Of a DNA stretch of 33,699 nt, positions 8,531 to 16,182 are shown piece after piece (positions within the stretch are counted from its first letter, which is position 1; each line of letters begins with the position of its first letter). A model generated the notes under the pieces. It was not told where the DNA came from. It saw nothing but the letters and a program-made list of their open reading frames with translations, and did no database searches. A program made the position numbers and the translations under genes. Origin of the DNA: JAJDBU01 sp046756925 (GTDB lineage: Bacteria > Nitrospirota > Nitrospiria > SBBL01 > JAADHI01); contig JBHHXH010000023.1 in assembly GCA_046756925.1 (NCBI GenBank), forward strand, positions 1 to 33,699, written 5' to 3'.

Positions 8531-8857
8531 CTAGGCGCTTGCGGAGATGGGGTGGTCGCATGCCTTGCATCGTGCGACGGTGCAGCACTGGCGGGTGGGC
8601 AGTTCACAACGAAAGGCCGGCGAGAAAGCGGATGTATGACAAGCCGGGCATTTTCGAGATTCGATCTGTTTCCCCCTGGATTCGAGCGGGCTTTTCTCCG
8701 AACTCAGTTCATATAATGTATTGCAGGATTGGCATCTTGCCGTTACCAGGCACGCGCCGAGGCCGAGATCGCATCGGAGCTGAACATCAAATTCGGCGTT
8801 GGAACAAAGCGGGCAGCGGACCTTGTTCAGCATACGCTGCATTTCGGTGATATCCAT
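8531..8857 (-). CDS. small twin zinc-ribbon protein, function unknown
   Basis: A 108-aa cytoplasmic protein with an excellent ribosome-binding site (GAAGGAGG, ATG at 8857). It consists of two 31-residue modules (about 15-45 and 70-100). Each has six cysteines at identical positions 1, 4, 15, 22, 28 and 31: CPxC at the start, RC(D/E)L in the middle and ARCxxC at the end. The CxxC pairs at both ends suggest a zinc ribbon per module. I do not recognise a named family. It lies between the DUF3179 gene upstream (70-bp gap) and the HMA-like gene downstream (187-bp gap), all on the same strand. Confidence 0.8.
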   Translation of the reverse strand: MDITEMQRMLNKVRCPLCSNAEFDVQLRCDLGLGACLVTARCQSCNTLYELSSEKSPLESRGKQIESRKCPACHTSAFSPAFRCELPTRQCCTVARCKACDHPISASA

Positions 8858-8926
8858 TTTTTCCTCCTTCGGTTTAGACCCGATATAAATGGATTTAATA
8901 CCATAGTGAGCGCATACCCTTTAGAC

Positions 8927-9832
8927 TTATGGATGCTTAAAAAGATCCGTCTCCGGATGAAAGGCCGCCCAGGCAAACCAATAAGAAACCACCGTGGGCA
9001 GTTCGTTTCCCTTTTGATCTCGAACACGTACGGTGCGTGTCGAGGCTTCATAAGCAATCCGAATTTCTTCCGACCCGATTCGGTGGGTGAAGGAAGGAGG
9101 CCCTACTGCGAGTTCCGGGAAAGGATAGGCCATAGTGCGCCCGTTTCTTTCGATGCCCAAGACCCAGGTCTTGGGCGGATAGCGCCGGTCGATCTTGCCG
9201 ACCGGAAACATCAGCCGGTCGGATTTTTCATATGAGGCATAGGGATCGCGAGAATAATCTCTGGGAAATCCGGTATCGGTCGAGAGCACCCATGTTTCAG
9301 GATGTTCTTTTTTCCATGCCCCCCAAGTGGTATGGACCAGGGGAAGCAAGTTCAGACGCGTTTCGGTGAGGGAGCCGGTCACCGCTTCCTGGAGAATTTG
9401 AGACCAGAGGCTTTCGCTTTGGTGATCGTACATTAAGACATCGCTTTTATACAGCAGTCCGGAAACGCCGAAGGTGTAGTGTTTCCCTCCGATGTCCGCA
9501 TCGAAGGCCATGCCGGTGCCGCAGAGCGGACAGTAGGTGACGAAGACCCGTTTTCCGCCGATGCGGTCGTTGACGATTTCATGCCAATTCATAATAAGAA
9601 TGGGATAGGCCTTGGCTTCTCCGTTATGCACGACGGCGAGGATGCGGTCTTCTTCTCGAAGGAAGCCGGCCTTGTCGATTGGTACAAACTTGGGTTTCAG
9701 GATGGCCGGAATACCGTCTTTTGGAGGACCCCCAGAGAGGATCTCCGATGTCGGGATACTATGCCTTGAAAAATCGAAACCGTATAAAAAAGGAAAGCTG
9801 ACAAGAAGTAAAAGACCCCATAAGGTTTTCAT
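8927..9832 (-). CDS. exported DUF3179 domain protein
   Basis: A 301-aa protein with a signal peptide (MKTLWGLLLLVSFPFLYG). The rest is one DUF3179 domain, whose biochemical role is unknown. Hallmarks are the cysteine-bearing FVTYCPLCGTGMAFD motif, LYKSDVLMYDHQSESLWSQ, DTGFPRDYSRDPYASY and the late AYPFPEL segment. The two cysteines in YCPLC could bind a metal or heme, which is inference. The start ATG at 9832 has AAGGAGG seven bases upstream, and a TATAAT -10 is seen at 9865-9860 (minus). Confidence 0.88.
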   Translation of the reverse strand: MKTLWGLLLLVSFPFLYGFDFSRHSIPTSEILSGGPPKDGIPAILKPKFVPIDKAGFLREEDRILAVVHNGEAKAYPILIMNWHEIVNDRIGGKRVFVTYCPLCGTGMAFDADIGGKHYTFGVSGLLYKSDVLMYDHQSESLWSQILQEAVTGSLTETRLNLLPLVHTTWGAWKKEHPETWVLSTDTGFPRDYSRDPYASYEKSDRLMFPVGKIDRRYPPKTWVLGIERNGRTMAYPFPELAVGPPSFTHRIGSEEIRIAYEASTRTVRVRDQKGNELPTVVSYWFAWAAFHPETDLFKHP

Positions 9833-9859
9833 GTGCGCCTCCTTACATTTTAGGTGATT

Positions 9860-9865
9860 ATTATA
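9860..9865 (-). promoter_or_regulatory. -10 element for the DUF3179 gene
   Basis: Perfect TATAAT on the minus strand, within the palindrome ATTATAAT (9860-9867). No good -35 is seen at 16-18 bp, so either an activator or a weak promoter. The predicted transcript start near 9853 gives a 20-nt leader with the AAGGAGG site. The 137 bases from here to the rpoH end contain nothing I can name. Confidence 0.4.
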
Positions 9866-10002
9866 ATACTCGACGATATCGAAAAGATAGCAAGGCCGCC
9901 CTGGAAAGGATGTAGGCTGGCGTACAAATCAGCTCATTGGTTAGATAAAGAGAGGATCGGTGGGAGAGTCCGGTCTATAAGGGGGCGGCTTCGATGATTT
10001 TC

Positions 10003-10929
10003 TTACACTTGTGAAATATCTTCAAAGTCAGTTATCTTTTCTTTCATGAACTTTTTTAGTTTTTTAAGCAAGTTTGCTTCGACCTGACGTATCCGTTCTT
10101 TGGAGATTTCATATTTCAGCGCAAAATCTTCCAGGGTCTTCGGTTTTTCCGACAATATCCTGGCGCGGAGGATATCGGCTTCTCTGGGGTTGAGGGTTTT
10201 CGAGAAGTCCATTAATTTTTCTTGAAATACCTTTTTGAGCTGTTTTTTTCCCAGGTTTTCGTCAACGGCTTCTTGGCCTGAGGAAAGCATACTCCCCACC
10301 GAGGTGTCCGAATCGGGTCCGATCGGTTCATCGAAAGAGAGCTCTCGATCGCTGAGGCGCTGTGTCATTTCGACCACCTCTTTTTCCTTCACATCCAATT
10401 GGTCCGCCAATAGTTTGGGTGTGACCGTTACACCCCGCTTCTCAAGGGCTTCCCGTTCCTTGGACAGACGAAAGAACAATTTGCGTTGTACCTCTGTCGT
10501 CCCGATCCGAACCAGCCGCCAATTCTGGAGAATATGTTTTAGGATATAGGCACGGATCCACCATGCAGCATAGGTGGCAACCCGAACGCCCTTGCTGGGG
10601 TCGTATTTTTTGACCCCGTGCATCAACCCGACATTTCCTTCTTGGATGAGGTCCATGACGTTAAAGGGAAGCCGTTTGTATTCCATGGCGATGGACGCGG
10701 CCAGCCGGAGGTGGGAGAGGATCAATTGCGTGACGGCATCCAAGTCTTCCCTCTCGCGGAATCGCCGTGCAAGATGCAACTCTTCTTCTTTCGTCAGAAA
10801 AGGATAGCGTCGAATTTCCGCCAGATAGCGGTGGAGCGGGTCATATATCGAGACGGCGCGGGTGTCGATCTCCGGCGGGCTTTCAGGATCGGGGGCCTCT
10901 TTTTCTATATCGACGATATCGCTGTCCAT
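10003..10929 (-). CDS. rpoH: RNA polymerase sigma factor RpoH (sigma-32 type)
   Basis: A 308-aa sigma-70-family factor that directs transcription of heat-shock genes. Region 1.2 (DPLHRYLAEIRRYPFLTKEEE, about 30-50), region 2 (LRLAASIAMEYKR, DLIQEGNVGLMHGVKKYDPSKG, VRVATYAAWWIRAYI) and region 4 with a helix-turn-helix (TLEDFALKYEISKERIRQVEANLLKKL) are intact. The QRKLFFRLSK motif at about 148-157 matches the RpoH box that separates sigma-32 from other group members. The only upstream ATG in frame is at 10929; it has no ribosome-binding site and a TATACT element sits just 11 bases away. It diverges from pstS. Confidence 0.93.
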   Translation of the reverse strand: MDSDIVDIEKEAPDPESPPEIDTRAVSIYDPLHRYLAEIRRYPFLTKEEELHLARRFREREDLDAVTQLILSHLRLAASIAMEYKRLPFNVMDLIQEGNVGLMHGVKKYDPSKGVRVATYAAWWIRAYILKHILQNWRLVRIGTTEVQRKLFFRLSKEREALEKRGVTVTPKLLADQLDVKEKEVVEMTQRLSDRELSFDEPIGPDSDTSVGSMLSSGQEAVDENLGKKQLKKVFQEKLMDFSKTLNPREADILRARILSEKPKTLEDFALKYEISKERIRQVEANLLKKLKKFMKEKITDFEDISQV

Positions 10930-10939
10930 TGTCCAAAAA

Positions 10940-10945
10940 AGTATA
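10940..10945 (-). promoter_or_regulatory. candidate rpoH -10 element very close to the start codon
   Basis: TATACT on the minus strand (10945-10940), 5 of 6 to consensus, with a poor T-rich -35. It would place the transcript start about four bases before the rpoH ATG, that is, an almost leaderless mRNA. Confidence 0.35.
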
Positions 10946-11080
10946 ACAGAATCGATATTCGTAAAAAAGGGCCGTGTTTTCCCTCAGGAACGTGGCCGGG
11001 GAGAAGGTTTCTGTGTCTGTATTCTCTCTGCGTGGTTTGGACATCGAAAGGTTTTCAGCCCTACCGACATCAAGAGGGAT

Positions 11081-11097
11081 TTAACAATGAATTAACA
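11081..11097 (+). promoter_or_regulatory. Pho-box-like direct repeat upstream of pstS
   Basis: TTAACA at 11081-11086 and again at 11092-11097, one helical turn (11 bp) apart, as PhoB/PhoP-type regulators require. The second copy also resembles a -35 (5 of 6) with a weak TAATCT 17 bp downstream; an alternative TACAAT lies at 11129-11134. The position, about 80 bp before the pst start, fits phosphate-starvation control. The rest of the 249-bp rpoH-pstS gap shows no gene. Confidence 0.55.
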
Positions 11098-11178
11098 TTT
11101 CCGAAATCGCATCGTAATCTGGGCCATCTACAATATATGCAGCATACACCAAGTACACAAGACGATGGGAGGAGGACG

Positions 11179-12168
11179 ATGAAGCGATTATTCATATCGA
11201 TCGGTTTTACGATGCTTACAGCGGGTTTTGTATGGGCTAAATCCCCTCAGGTCAAGATCGATGGATCCAGTACCGTTTTTCCGATTACAGAGGCGGTGGC
11301 CGAGGAGTTTCTCGCGGTGCAACCGAGGGCGCGGATCACGGTCGGCGTCTCCGGCACCGGTGGGGGCTTTAAAAAGTTCTGCGCAGGGGAAATCGATATT
11401 ACGAATGCCTCCCGGCCGATCAAGCCCTCTGAAGTCGAACAGTGCGCCAAAAAGGGTATTGAATACATCGAGTTGCCGGTGGCCTATGACGGCATCGCTG
11501 TGGTGGTGCATCCGCAAAATGACTGGGTCGATGCGCTGACGGTCCGTGAACTCAAAATGATCTGGTCGCCCGAATCCCAAGGAAAGGTCACCCAATGGAA
11601 GCAAGTGCGGCCCGGTTTTCCAAACCGGGAAATCCACCTCTTCGGCCCGGGTGTCGATTCGGGCACATTCGACTATTTTACCGAAGCGATTGTCGGGAAG
11701 GGGGGCGCCAGCCGCGGCGATTTTACGGCGAGTGAAAACGACAATGTGCTGGTGCAAGGGATCTCGACCGATATCAACGCCTTGGGCTTCTTTGGGGTTG
11801 CTTACTATGAATATAATAAAGACCGGCTGAAATTGGTTCCAATCGACGACGAAAACGACGCCAACGGTAAGGGACCGATTCCTGCGGAGTACGATAAGGT
11901 GCTCAACGGACGCTACCAGCCGCTTTCCAGACCGATCTTTATCTATGTCGGAAAAAAGGCCGCCGACCGGCCGGAGGTCAGTGCCTTCGTTCAATTTTAT
12001 ATGGAAAACGGCGCGTTTCTTTCGAAGGACGTGGGTTATATCGCCCTTTCCGAACGGGCTTACCGTTTGGGTTTGATGCGTTTTGAGAATAGGAAAACCG
12101 GATCGGTCTTCGGCGGAAAAGGTTCGCAAGTCGGGGTGAACGTCGAGGATCTTTTGCAAGATGAATAG
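11179..12168 (+). CDS. pstS: phosphate ABC transporter, substrate-binding protein PstS
   Basis: Periplasmic phosphate-binding component of the high-affinity PstSCAB importer. The open frame extends far upstream, but the real start is the ATG at 11179, with GGGAGGAGG four bases upstream and an immediate signal peptide (MKRLFISIGFTMLTAGFVWA, cleavage near residue 20). The 329-aa protein has the phosphate-contact segment DGSSTVFPITEAVAEEF, SGTGGGFKKFCAGEIDITNASRPI, LFGPGVDSGTFDYF and the C-terminal GYIALSERAY typical of PstS. It is the first gene of pstSCAB-phoU and is separated from pstC by a hairpin that may keep it more abundant than the membrane parts. Confidence 0.97.
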   Translation: MKRLFISIGFTMLTAGFVWAKSPQVKIDGSSTVFPITEAVAEEFLAVQPRARITVGVSGTGGGFKKFCAGEIDITNASRPIKPSEVEQCAKKGIEYIELPVAYDGIAVVVHPQNDWVDALTVRELKMIWSPESQGKVTQWKQVRPGFPNREIHLFGPGVDSGTFDYFTEAIVGKGGASRGDFTASENDNVLVQGISTDINALGFFGVAYYEYNKDRLKLVPIDDENDANGKGPIPAEYDKVLNGRYQPLSRPIFIYVGKKAADRPEVSAFVQFYMENGAFLSKDVGYIALSERAYRLGLMRFENRKTGSVFGGKGSQVGVNVEDLLQDE

Positions 12169-12187
12169 CGTCCATCCCTTCTGGGAC

Positions 12188-12209
12188 CCGCGGAGGCGCA
12201 TCTCCGCGG
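12188..12209 (+). terminator. pstS-pstC intercistronic hairpin
   Basis: Perfect 8-bp stem CCGCGGAG/CTCCGCGG with a 6-nt loop, followed by a broken T-tract (TGTTGTTTG). Probably a partial terminator or 3' stabiliser that lets PstS exceed PstCAB, a common arrangement for binding proteins. Confidence 0.6.
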
Positions 12210-12268
12210 TGTTGTTTGTGACGCGATGCGGTAGACAAATGCGCAATGGTCGGGGTTAAATTTTTAAT

Positions 12269-13156
12269 ATGATGCCGGTACGCCTTGTCAAAGAATGGAT
12301 CATCGAAGGACTGCTCTTCTTGTCGGCCTTGCTCTCCGTCTTGGTCACGGTCGGAATCGTTGCCGTTTTGTTGGTCGAGACGGCGGGGTTCTTCAAGGTC
12401 GTGTCCCTGGTCGATTTTTTAACCGATACGGAATGGACGCCGCTCTTTTCGGAAAAACACTACGGGATCCTGCCTCTATTTGTCGGAACTTTTTTAACGA
12501 CGTCGATCGCGATGGCGGTTGCCTTGCCGGTCGGTCTGATCAGCGCCATCTATTTGAGTGAGTACGCATCCAGGGGCATTCGGGAAATCATCAAACCCCT
12601 GCTGGAAATTTTGGCGGCCATCCCCACGGTCGTATACGGTTATTTTGCCCTCATCTTCGTGACCCCGCTGCTTCAAGGTTTTATCCCGGCGCTTTCCGGG
12701 TTTAATGCCTTGTCTCCCGGTATTGTGATGGGCATCATGATCATCCCGATTATTTCTTCCCTGAGCGAGGACGCCATGCATGCCGTTCCGGCGGGTTTGA
12801 AAGAAGGCGGATATGCCCTGGGGTCCACGCGTCTTCAAGTCGCCTTAAAAGTTGTGTTGCCCGCGGCTTTTTCAGGGGTCGTGTCCTCTTTTATTTTAGG
12901 TATTTCCAGGGCGGTGGGAGAAACGATGATTGTGGCTATCGCCGCGGGTTTGCAGCCACGTCTTACATTAAATCCCTTCGTTCCGATCGAAACGGTGACC
13001 GCCTACATCGTACAGATCAGCATGGGGGATACGCCCACAGGCACCATCGCGTATCAGACTATTTTTGTGGCCGGTATGAGTCTCTTCCTCCTGACCTTTA
13101 TATTGAATATTGTCAGTTACCTGCTTCGAAAGCGCTTTCGGGAGGTCTACGACTAG
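12269..13156 (+). CDS. pstC: phosphate ABC transporter permease PstC
   Basis: One of the two inner-membrane permeases of the phosphate importer. The 295-aa protein has about six transmembrane segments (first at about 14-40) and the EAA-type coupling loop near 185-200 (KEGGYALGSTRLQVALKVVLP), which contacts PstB. FLTDTEWTP, AIPTVVYGYFAL and SRAVGETM are PstC signatures. Two adjacent ATGs (12269, 12272) are possible starts and neither has a strong ribosome-binding site. pstA starts on the next base after its stop. Confidence 0.96.
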   Translation: MMPVRLVKEWIIEGLLFLSALLSVLVTVGIVAVLLVETAGFFKVVSLVDFLTDTEWTPLFSEKHYGILPLFVGTFLTTSIAMAVALPVGLISAIYLSEYASRGIREIIKPLLEILAAIPTVVYGYFALIFVTPLLQGFIPALSGFNALSPGIVMGIMIIPIISSLSEDAMHAVPAGLKEGGYALGSTRLQVALKVVLPAAFSGVVSSFILGISRAVGETMIVAIAAGLQPRLTLNPFVPIETVTAYIVQISMGDTPTGTIAYQTIFVAGMSLFLLTFILNIVSYLLRKRFREVYD

Positions 13157-14056
13157 GTGCTGGAAAAACGACGCGTCAATCAGATCTACGACACCCTTTT
13201 TCGCATCTTCGGACTTGCGGTGACCTTGTTTGGCGTCGTGGTGCTCTTGGTCTTGCTCATCGATGTGTTCAGCGACGGGTACCCCAGGCTCGACCGGCAG
13301 TTTCTCACGAGTTTCCCTTCAAGAAGACCTCAACGCGCCGGTATTTACGCCGCCTGGGTCGGCACCGTGTGGATATCGGCGCTGACGGTGGTGCTGGCTT
13401 TTCCGATCGGGATTGCGGCGGCGACCTATCTTGAGGAGTATGCCGGAAAAAATTGGTTGACTGGCTTGATCGAGATCAATATCGCCAATCTGGCGGGCGT
13501 GCCGTCGATTATCTACGGTTTGCTCGGTCTCGGGATCTTTGTGCGCTGGATGGACCTTGAACGGAGTATTCTTGCCGGGGGGATGACCTTGGCGCTGCTG
13601 GTCCTCCCGATCGTGATCTTGTCTTCAAGAGAGGCCCTTCGCACGGTGCCGTCTTCCATTCGGGAGGCTTCCTATGCCTTGGGTGCGAGCCAGTGGCAGA
13701 CCATTCGCCACCAGGTTTTGCCGTCGGCGATGCCGGGCATTTTAACGGGCTCGATCCTGGCCTTGTCGCGCGCGGTTGGGGAAACGGCCCCCCTCATTAC
13801 CGTGGGGGCCTTGACCTATGTCGCTTTTTTACCCAAAAGCCCCATCGAGGGTACCTTCCCTTTTTTTAACCTTGAGGGCTTCCTGGATCCTTTTTCCGTC
13901 TTGCCGATCCAGATATTCAATTGGGTATCCCGGCCGCAGAAGGGTTTTACGGTCAATGCCGCGGCCGCGATTATCGTGTTGCTGTTTATTACCTTTGCGA
14001 TGAACGGCATTGCCGTTTATCTTAGACGCCGCTACCAAAAAAAGGTACGTTGGTAA
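13157..14056 (+). CDS. pstA: phosphate ABC transporter permease PstA
   Basis: Second permease of the phosphate importer. The 299-aa protein starts with GTG directly after the pstC stop, which indicates coupling. About six transmembrane segments, GVPSIIYGLLGLGIF, the coupling loop REASYALGASQWQTIRHQVLPSAMPGI and SRAVGETAPLI match the family. The C-terminal positive stretch (RRRYQKK) lies in the cytoplasm by the positive-inside rule. A 58-bp gap separates it from pstB. Confidence 0.96.
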   Translation: MLEKRRVNQIYDTLFRIFGLAVTLFGVVVLLVLLIDVFSDGYPRLDRQFLTSFPSRRPQRAGIYAAWVGTVWISALTVVLAFPIGIAAATYLEEYAGKNWLTGLIEINIANLAGVPSIIYGLLGLGIFVRWMDLERSILAGGMTLALLVLPIVILSSREALRTVPSSIREASYALGASQWQTIRHQVLPSAMPGILTGSILALSRAVGETAPLITVGALTYVAFLPKSPIEGTFPFFNLEGFLDPFSVLPIQIFNWVSRPQKGFTVNAAAAIIVLLFITFAMNGIAVYLRRRYQKKVRW

Positions 14057-14114
14057 ATACTTTGGAAGTTGCCAGGCGAATTGAAGACGGCGAAATAAAA
14101 ATAGCGGATTTGTT

Positions 14115-14870
14115 ATGGATCATGCCTTTACCATTGAAGGGCTCAACGTCTATTACGGCCAAAAACAAGCCTTAAAACATATTCAATTTCACATTCCCGA
14201 AAAATCGGTGACCGCCATCATCGGACCCTCCGGCTGCGGCAAAAGCACCTTCTTGCGATGTTTGAACCGCATGAACGAACTCCTGCCAAACTTCCGGATC
14301 GATGGAAAGATCATCTATGACGGTCAGGACATCTATTCAAAGTCCGTTGACGTGATCGATGTGCGAAGGCGAATCGGCATGGTCTTTCAAAAACCGAATC
14401 CTTTTCCTAAAAGCATCTATGAAAACATCGCCTATGGTTTGCGGATACAAGGGATTAAAAAACGGGAAACCATCGACAATATTGTAGAAGGGAGCCTTAA
14501 GAAAGCGGCTATTTGGGATGAGATTAAAGACCGCCTGTCTCAGCCGGCCCTTGCCTTGTCTGGTGGACAGCAACAGCGGCTGTGCATTGCGCGGGCGCTT
14601 GCGGTCGAGCCGGAGGTCCTCCTTCTCGACGAACCGACTTCCGCGATCGACCCGATCGCCACGCGCCGGATCGAAGAACTCTTGCGGGAATTGGAAAAAA
14701 GTTATACCATCGTCATGGTCACGCACAATATGCAGCAGGCGGCGCGGGTTTCCGGCTCGACCGCCTACTTTTTGATGGGGGAGCTGATCGAATTCGACGA
14801 AACCTCCAAGATTTTTACTTATCCAAAAGACCGGCGGACGGAGGATTATATTACCGGTCGCTTTGGTTGA
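14115..14870 (+). CDS. pstB: phosphate ABC transporter ATPase PstB
   Basis: Cytoplasmic ATPase that powers phosphate uptake through PstCA. The 251-aa protein (family 250-260) has Walker A GPSGCGKST (37-45), the PstB-specific FLRCLNRMNEL segment and MVFQKPNPFPKSIYENIAYG, the ABC signature LSGGQQQR, Walker B VLLLDEP and the H-loop MVTHNM. The D-loop reads SAIDP rather than the usual SALDP, a conservative change. The start has GCGGA upstream. phoU begins 17 bases after the stop. Confidence 0.97.
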   Translation: MDHAFTIEGLNVYYGQKQALKHIQFHIPEKSVTAIIGPSGCGKSTFLRCLNRMNELLPNFRIDGKIIYDGQDIYSKSVDVIDVRRRIGMVFQKPNPFPKSIYENIAYGLRIQGIKKRETIDNIVEGSLKKAAIWDEIKDRLSQPALALSGGQQQRLCIARALAVEPEVLLLDEPTSAIDPIATRRIEELLRELEKSYTIVMVTHNMQQAARVSGSTAYFLMGELIEFDETSKIFTYPKDRRTEDYITGRFG

Positions 14871-14886
14871 CGAAGACGGAGGGGCA

Positions 14887-15549
14887 ATGGCCCGGCATTT
14901 CGAAGAAGAATTGATTGGACTGAAGGAAAAAATATTAAAGATGGGTGCGCTGGTGGAATCGCAAATCGCCAATTCCATCAAGTGCCTGGTCGAAACGGAT
15001 CTGACCCTGGCGAAGCAAACCATCGAAAACGACCATCTTGTGAATGCATTGGATGTGGCGATCGACGAGGAGTGTATCCGCCTGCTTGCCCTATACCAAC
15101 CCGCCGCGGGCGACCTGCGGTTTATCACGACCGCCATGAAGATCACGACGGATCTTGAACGCATGAGCGATCTTTCCGAGGATATTTGCGAGCGGTCTAT
15201 TGAACTTTCGCAGGAACCGCTCCTGAAACCCTATATCGATATTCCCCGGATGGCCGAAGCGGCGCAAAAAATGGTTCGGGAAACCCTCGATGCCTTCGTC
15301 AACAAGGATGCAGCGCTGGCCAGAAAGGTTTGCGCCGACGACATCTTTATCGACAATCTCACCGAGCAGATTTTCCGTGAACTGGTTTCCTACATGGTGG
15401 AAGACAGCACAACCATCACGCGGGCAATTCGGATCAGTTTTGTCTCAAAGTACATCGAGCGGATCGGTGACCATGCCACGAATATCGCGGAGATGGTTGT
15501 CTACCTGGTCGAGGGAAAAATCATCCGCCATACCCAGGTGAATCCCTAG
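14887..15549 (+). CDS. phoU: phosphate signalling regulator PhoU
   Basis: Peripheral cytoplasmic protein that represses PhoR/Pst signalling when phosphate is sufficient. The frame can be opened at TTG 14863, but the ATG at 14887 with GGAGGGG upstream gives the normal 220-aa PhoU. It is all-helical with two PhoU repeats; each carries a metal-binding E/DxxxD pattern (TTDLERMSDLSEDICE, SKYIERIGDHATNIAE). Last gene of the pst unit; a short GGGAA-TGCC-TTCCC hairpin follows at 15565-15578 without a T-tract. It converges on recX. Confidence 0.96.
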   Translation: MARHFEEELIGLKEKILKMGALVESQIANSIKCLVETDLTLAKQTIENDHLVNALDVAIDEECIRLLALYQPAAGDLRFITTAMKITTDLERMSDLSEDICERSIELSQEPLLKPYIDIPRMAEAAQKMVRETLDAFVNKDAALARKVCADDIFIDNLTEQIFRELVSYMVEDSTTITRAIRISFVSKYIERIGDHATNIAEMVVYLVEGKIIRHTQVNP

Positions 15550-15687
15550 GCGACCCCCTCATTCGGGAATGCCTTCCCAACGTCATCTAACAGCGGACTT
15601 TTAAACCGAATGTCGTATTTTTTCGGGGAAGGCTGGCTGAGATCGCGCTGTCGGCGCTGGAGGGTATTTGGGGGTCGTCATGGAAGC

Positions 15688-16182
15688 TTACATCGTCATT
15701 TCTTTAAACGCGCTTCGAATGGCATCGGTTCGGTGTCCTTTCCGTTTGAGGTAGGCAAAGGCCCGTCGGCGACTGCTTGCGGTTTGAAGCGCGGTGGGAT
15801 TCTTGTACTTTCTCCAGAGCGCGTTTTCCGCGAGGCGGATTGGATCCCATTCGCCGGTAAGCCCGTCGATGAATGTGTCGACGGCATCCCGCGCAAGCCC
15901 TTTGCTAAGGAGTTCGTTCCGTAGTCGTATTGGACCAAAGCCATGATGTTCCAAGCGCATTCGTGACCATTTTCGGATCAGGTCGGCATCGTCCAAGAGG
16001 CCGATCTCTTGTAGATACGTGATCAATTCGGTGATGATTGGGTCGGAAAAACCTTTTTCTTTCAGTTTTGATGTGATTTCGAAAACACTGCGATCCCGAT
16101 GGGATAAGATGCTTAAGACCAGCTGTTTGGCGGCATGAAACGATCCGTCAGAATCGTTCGATTTCAAATTCGGGGGCGTCAT
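15688..16182 (-). CDS. recX: regulatory protein RecX
   Basis: Binds RecA filaments and limits their extension and activity. From the ATG at 16182 the protein is 164 aa; an earlier ATG at 16218 in the same frame adds 12 residues, and both overlap the pilT 3' end. The three-helix RecX repeats are visible: AAKQLVLSILSHRDRSVFEITSKLKEKGF, IGLLDDADLIRKWSRMRLEHHGFGPIRLRNEL and RRRAFAYLKRKGHRTDAI. It is separated from recA by pilT rather than sitting directly behind it. Last gene of the minus-strand block. Confidence 0.92.
   Translation of the reverse strand: MTPPNLKSNDSDGSFHAAKQLVLSILSHRDRSVFEITSKLKEKGFSDPIITELITYLQEIGLLDDADLIRKWSRMRLEHHGFGPIRLRNELLSKGLARDAVDTFIDGLTGEWDPIRLAENALWRKYKNPTALQTASSRRRAFAYLKRKGHRTDAIRSAFKEMTM

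Noticed and set aside
10618..11178. Upstream in-frame extension of pstS (187 codons).
   Set aside because: It runs antisense through rpoH and has no family similarity. A strong ribosome-binding site and a signal peptide mark the ATG at 11179.
11188..12246. Minus-strand open frame of 352 codons opposite pstS.
   Set aside because: Shadow of a certain gene; composition is atypical and there is no ribosome-binding site or motif.
14057..14114. Open reading stretch LEVARRIEDGEIKIADLLW between pstA and pstB.
   Set aside because: It looks protein-like, but is out of frame with pstB, has no ribosome-binding site and ends soon after.
15565..15578. GGGAA-TGCC-TTCCC hairpin after phoU as a terminator.
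   Set aside because: The stem is only five base pairs and no T-tract follows.
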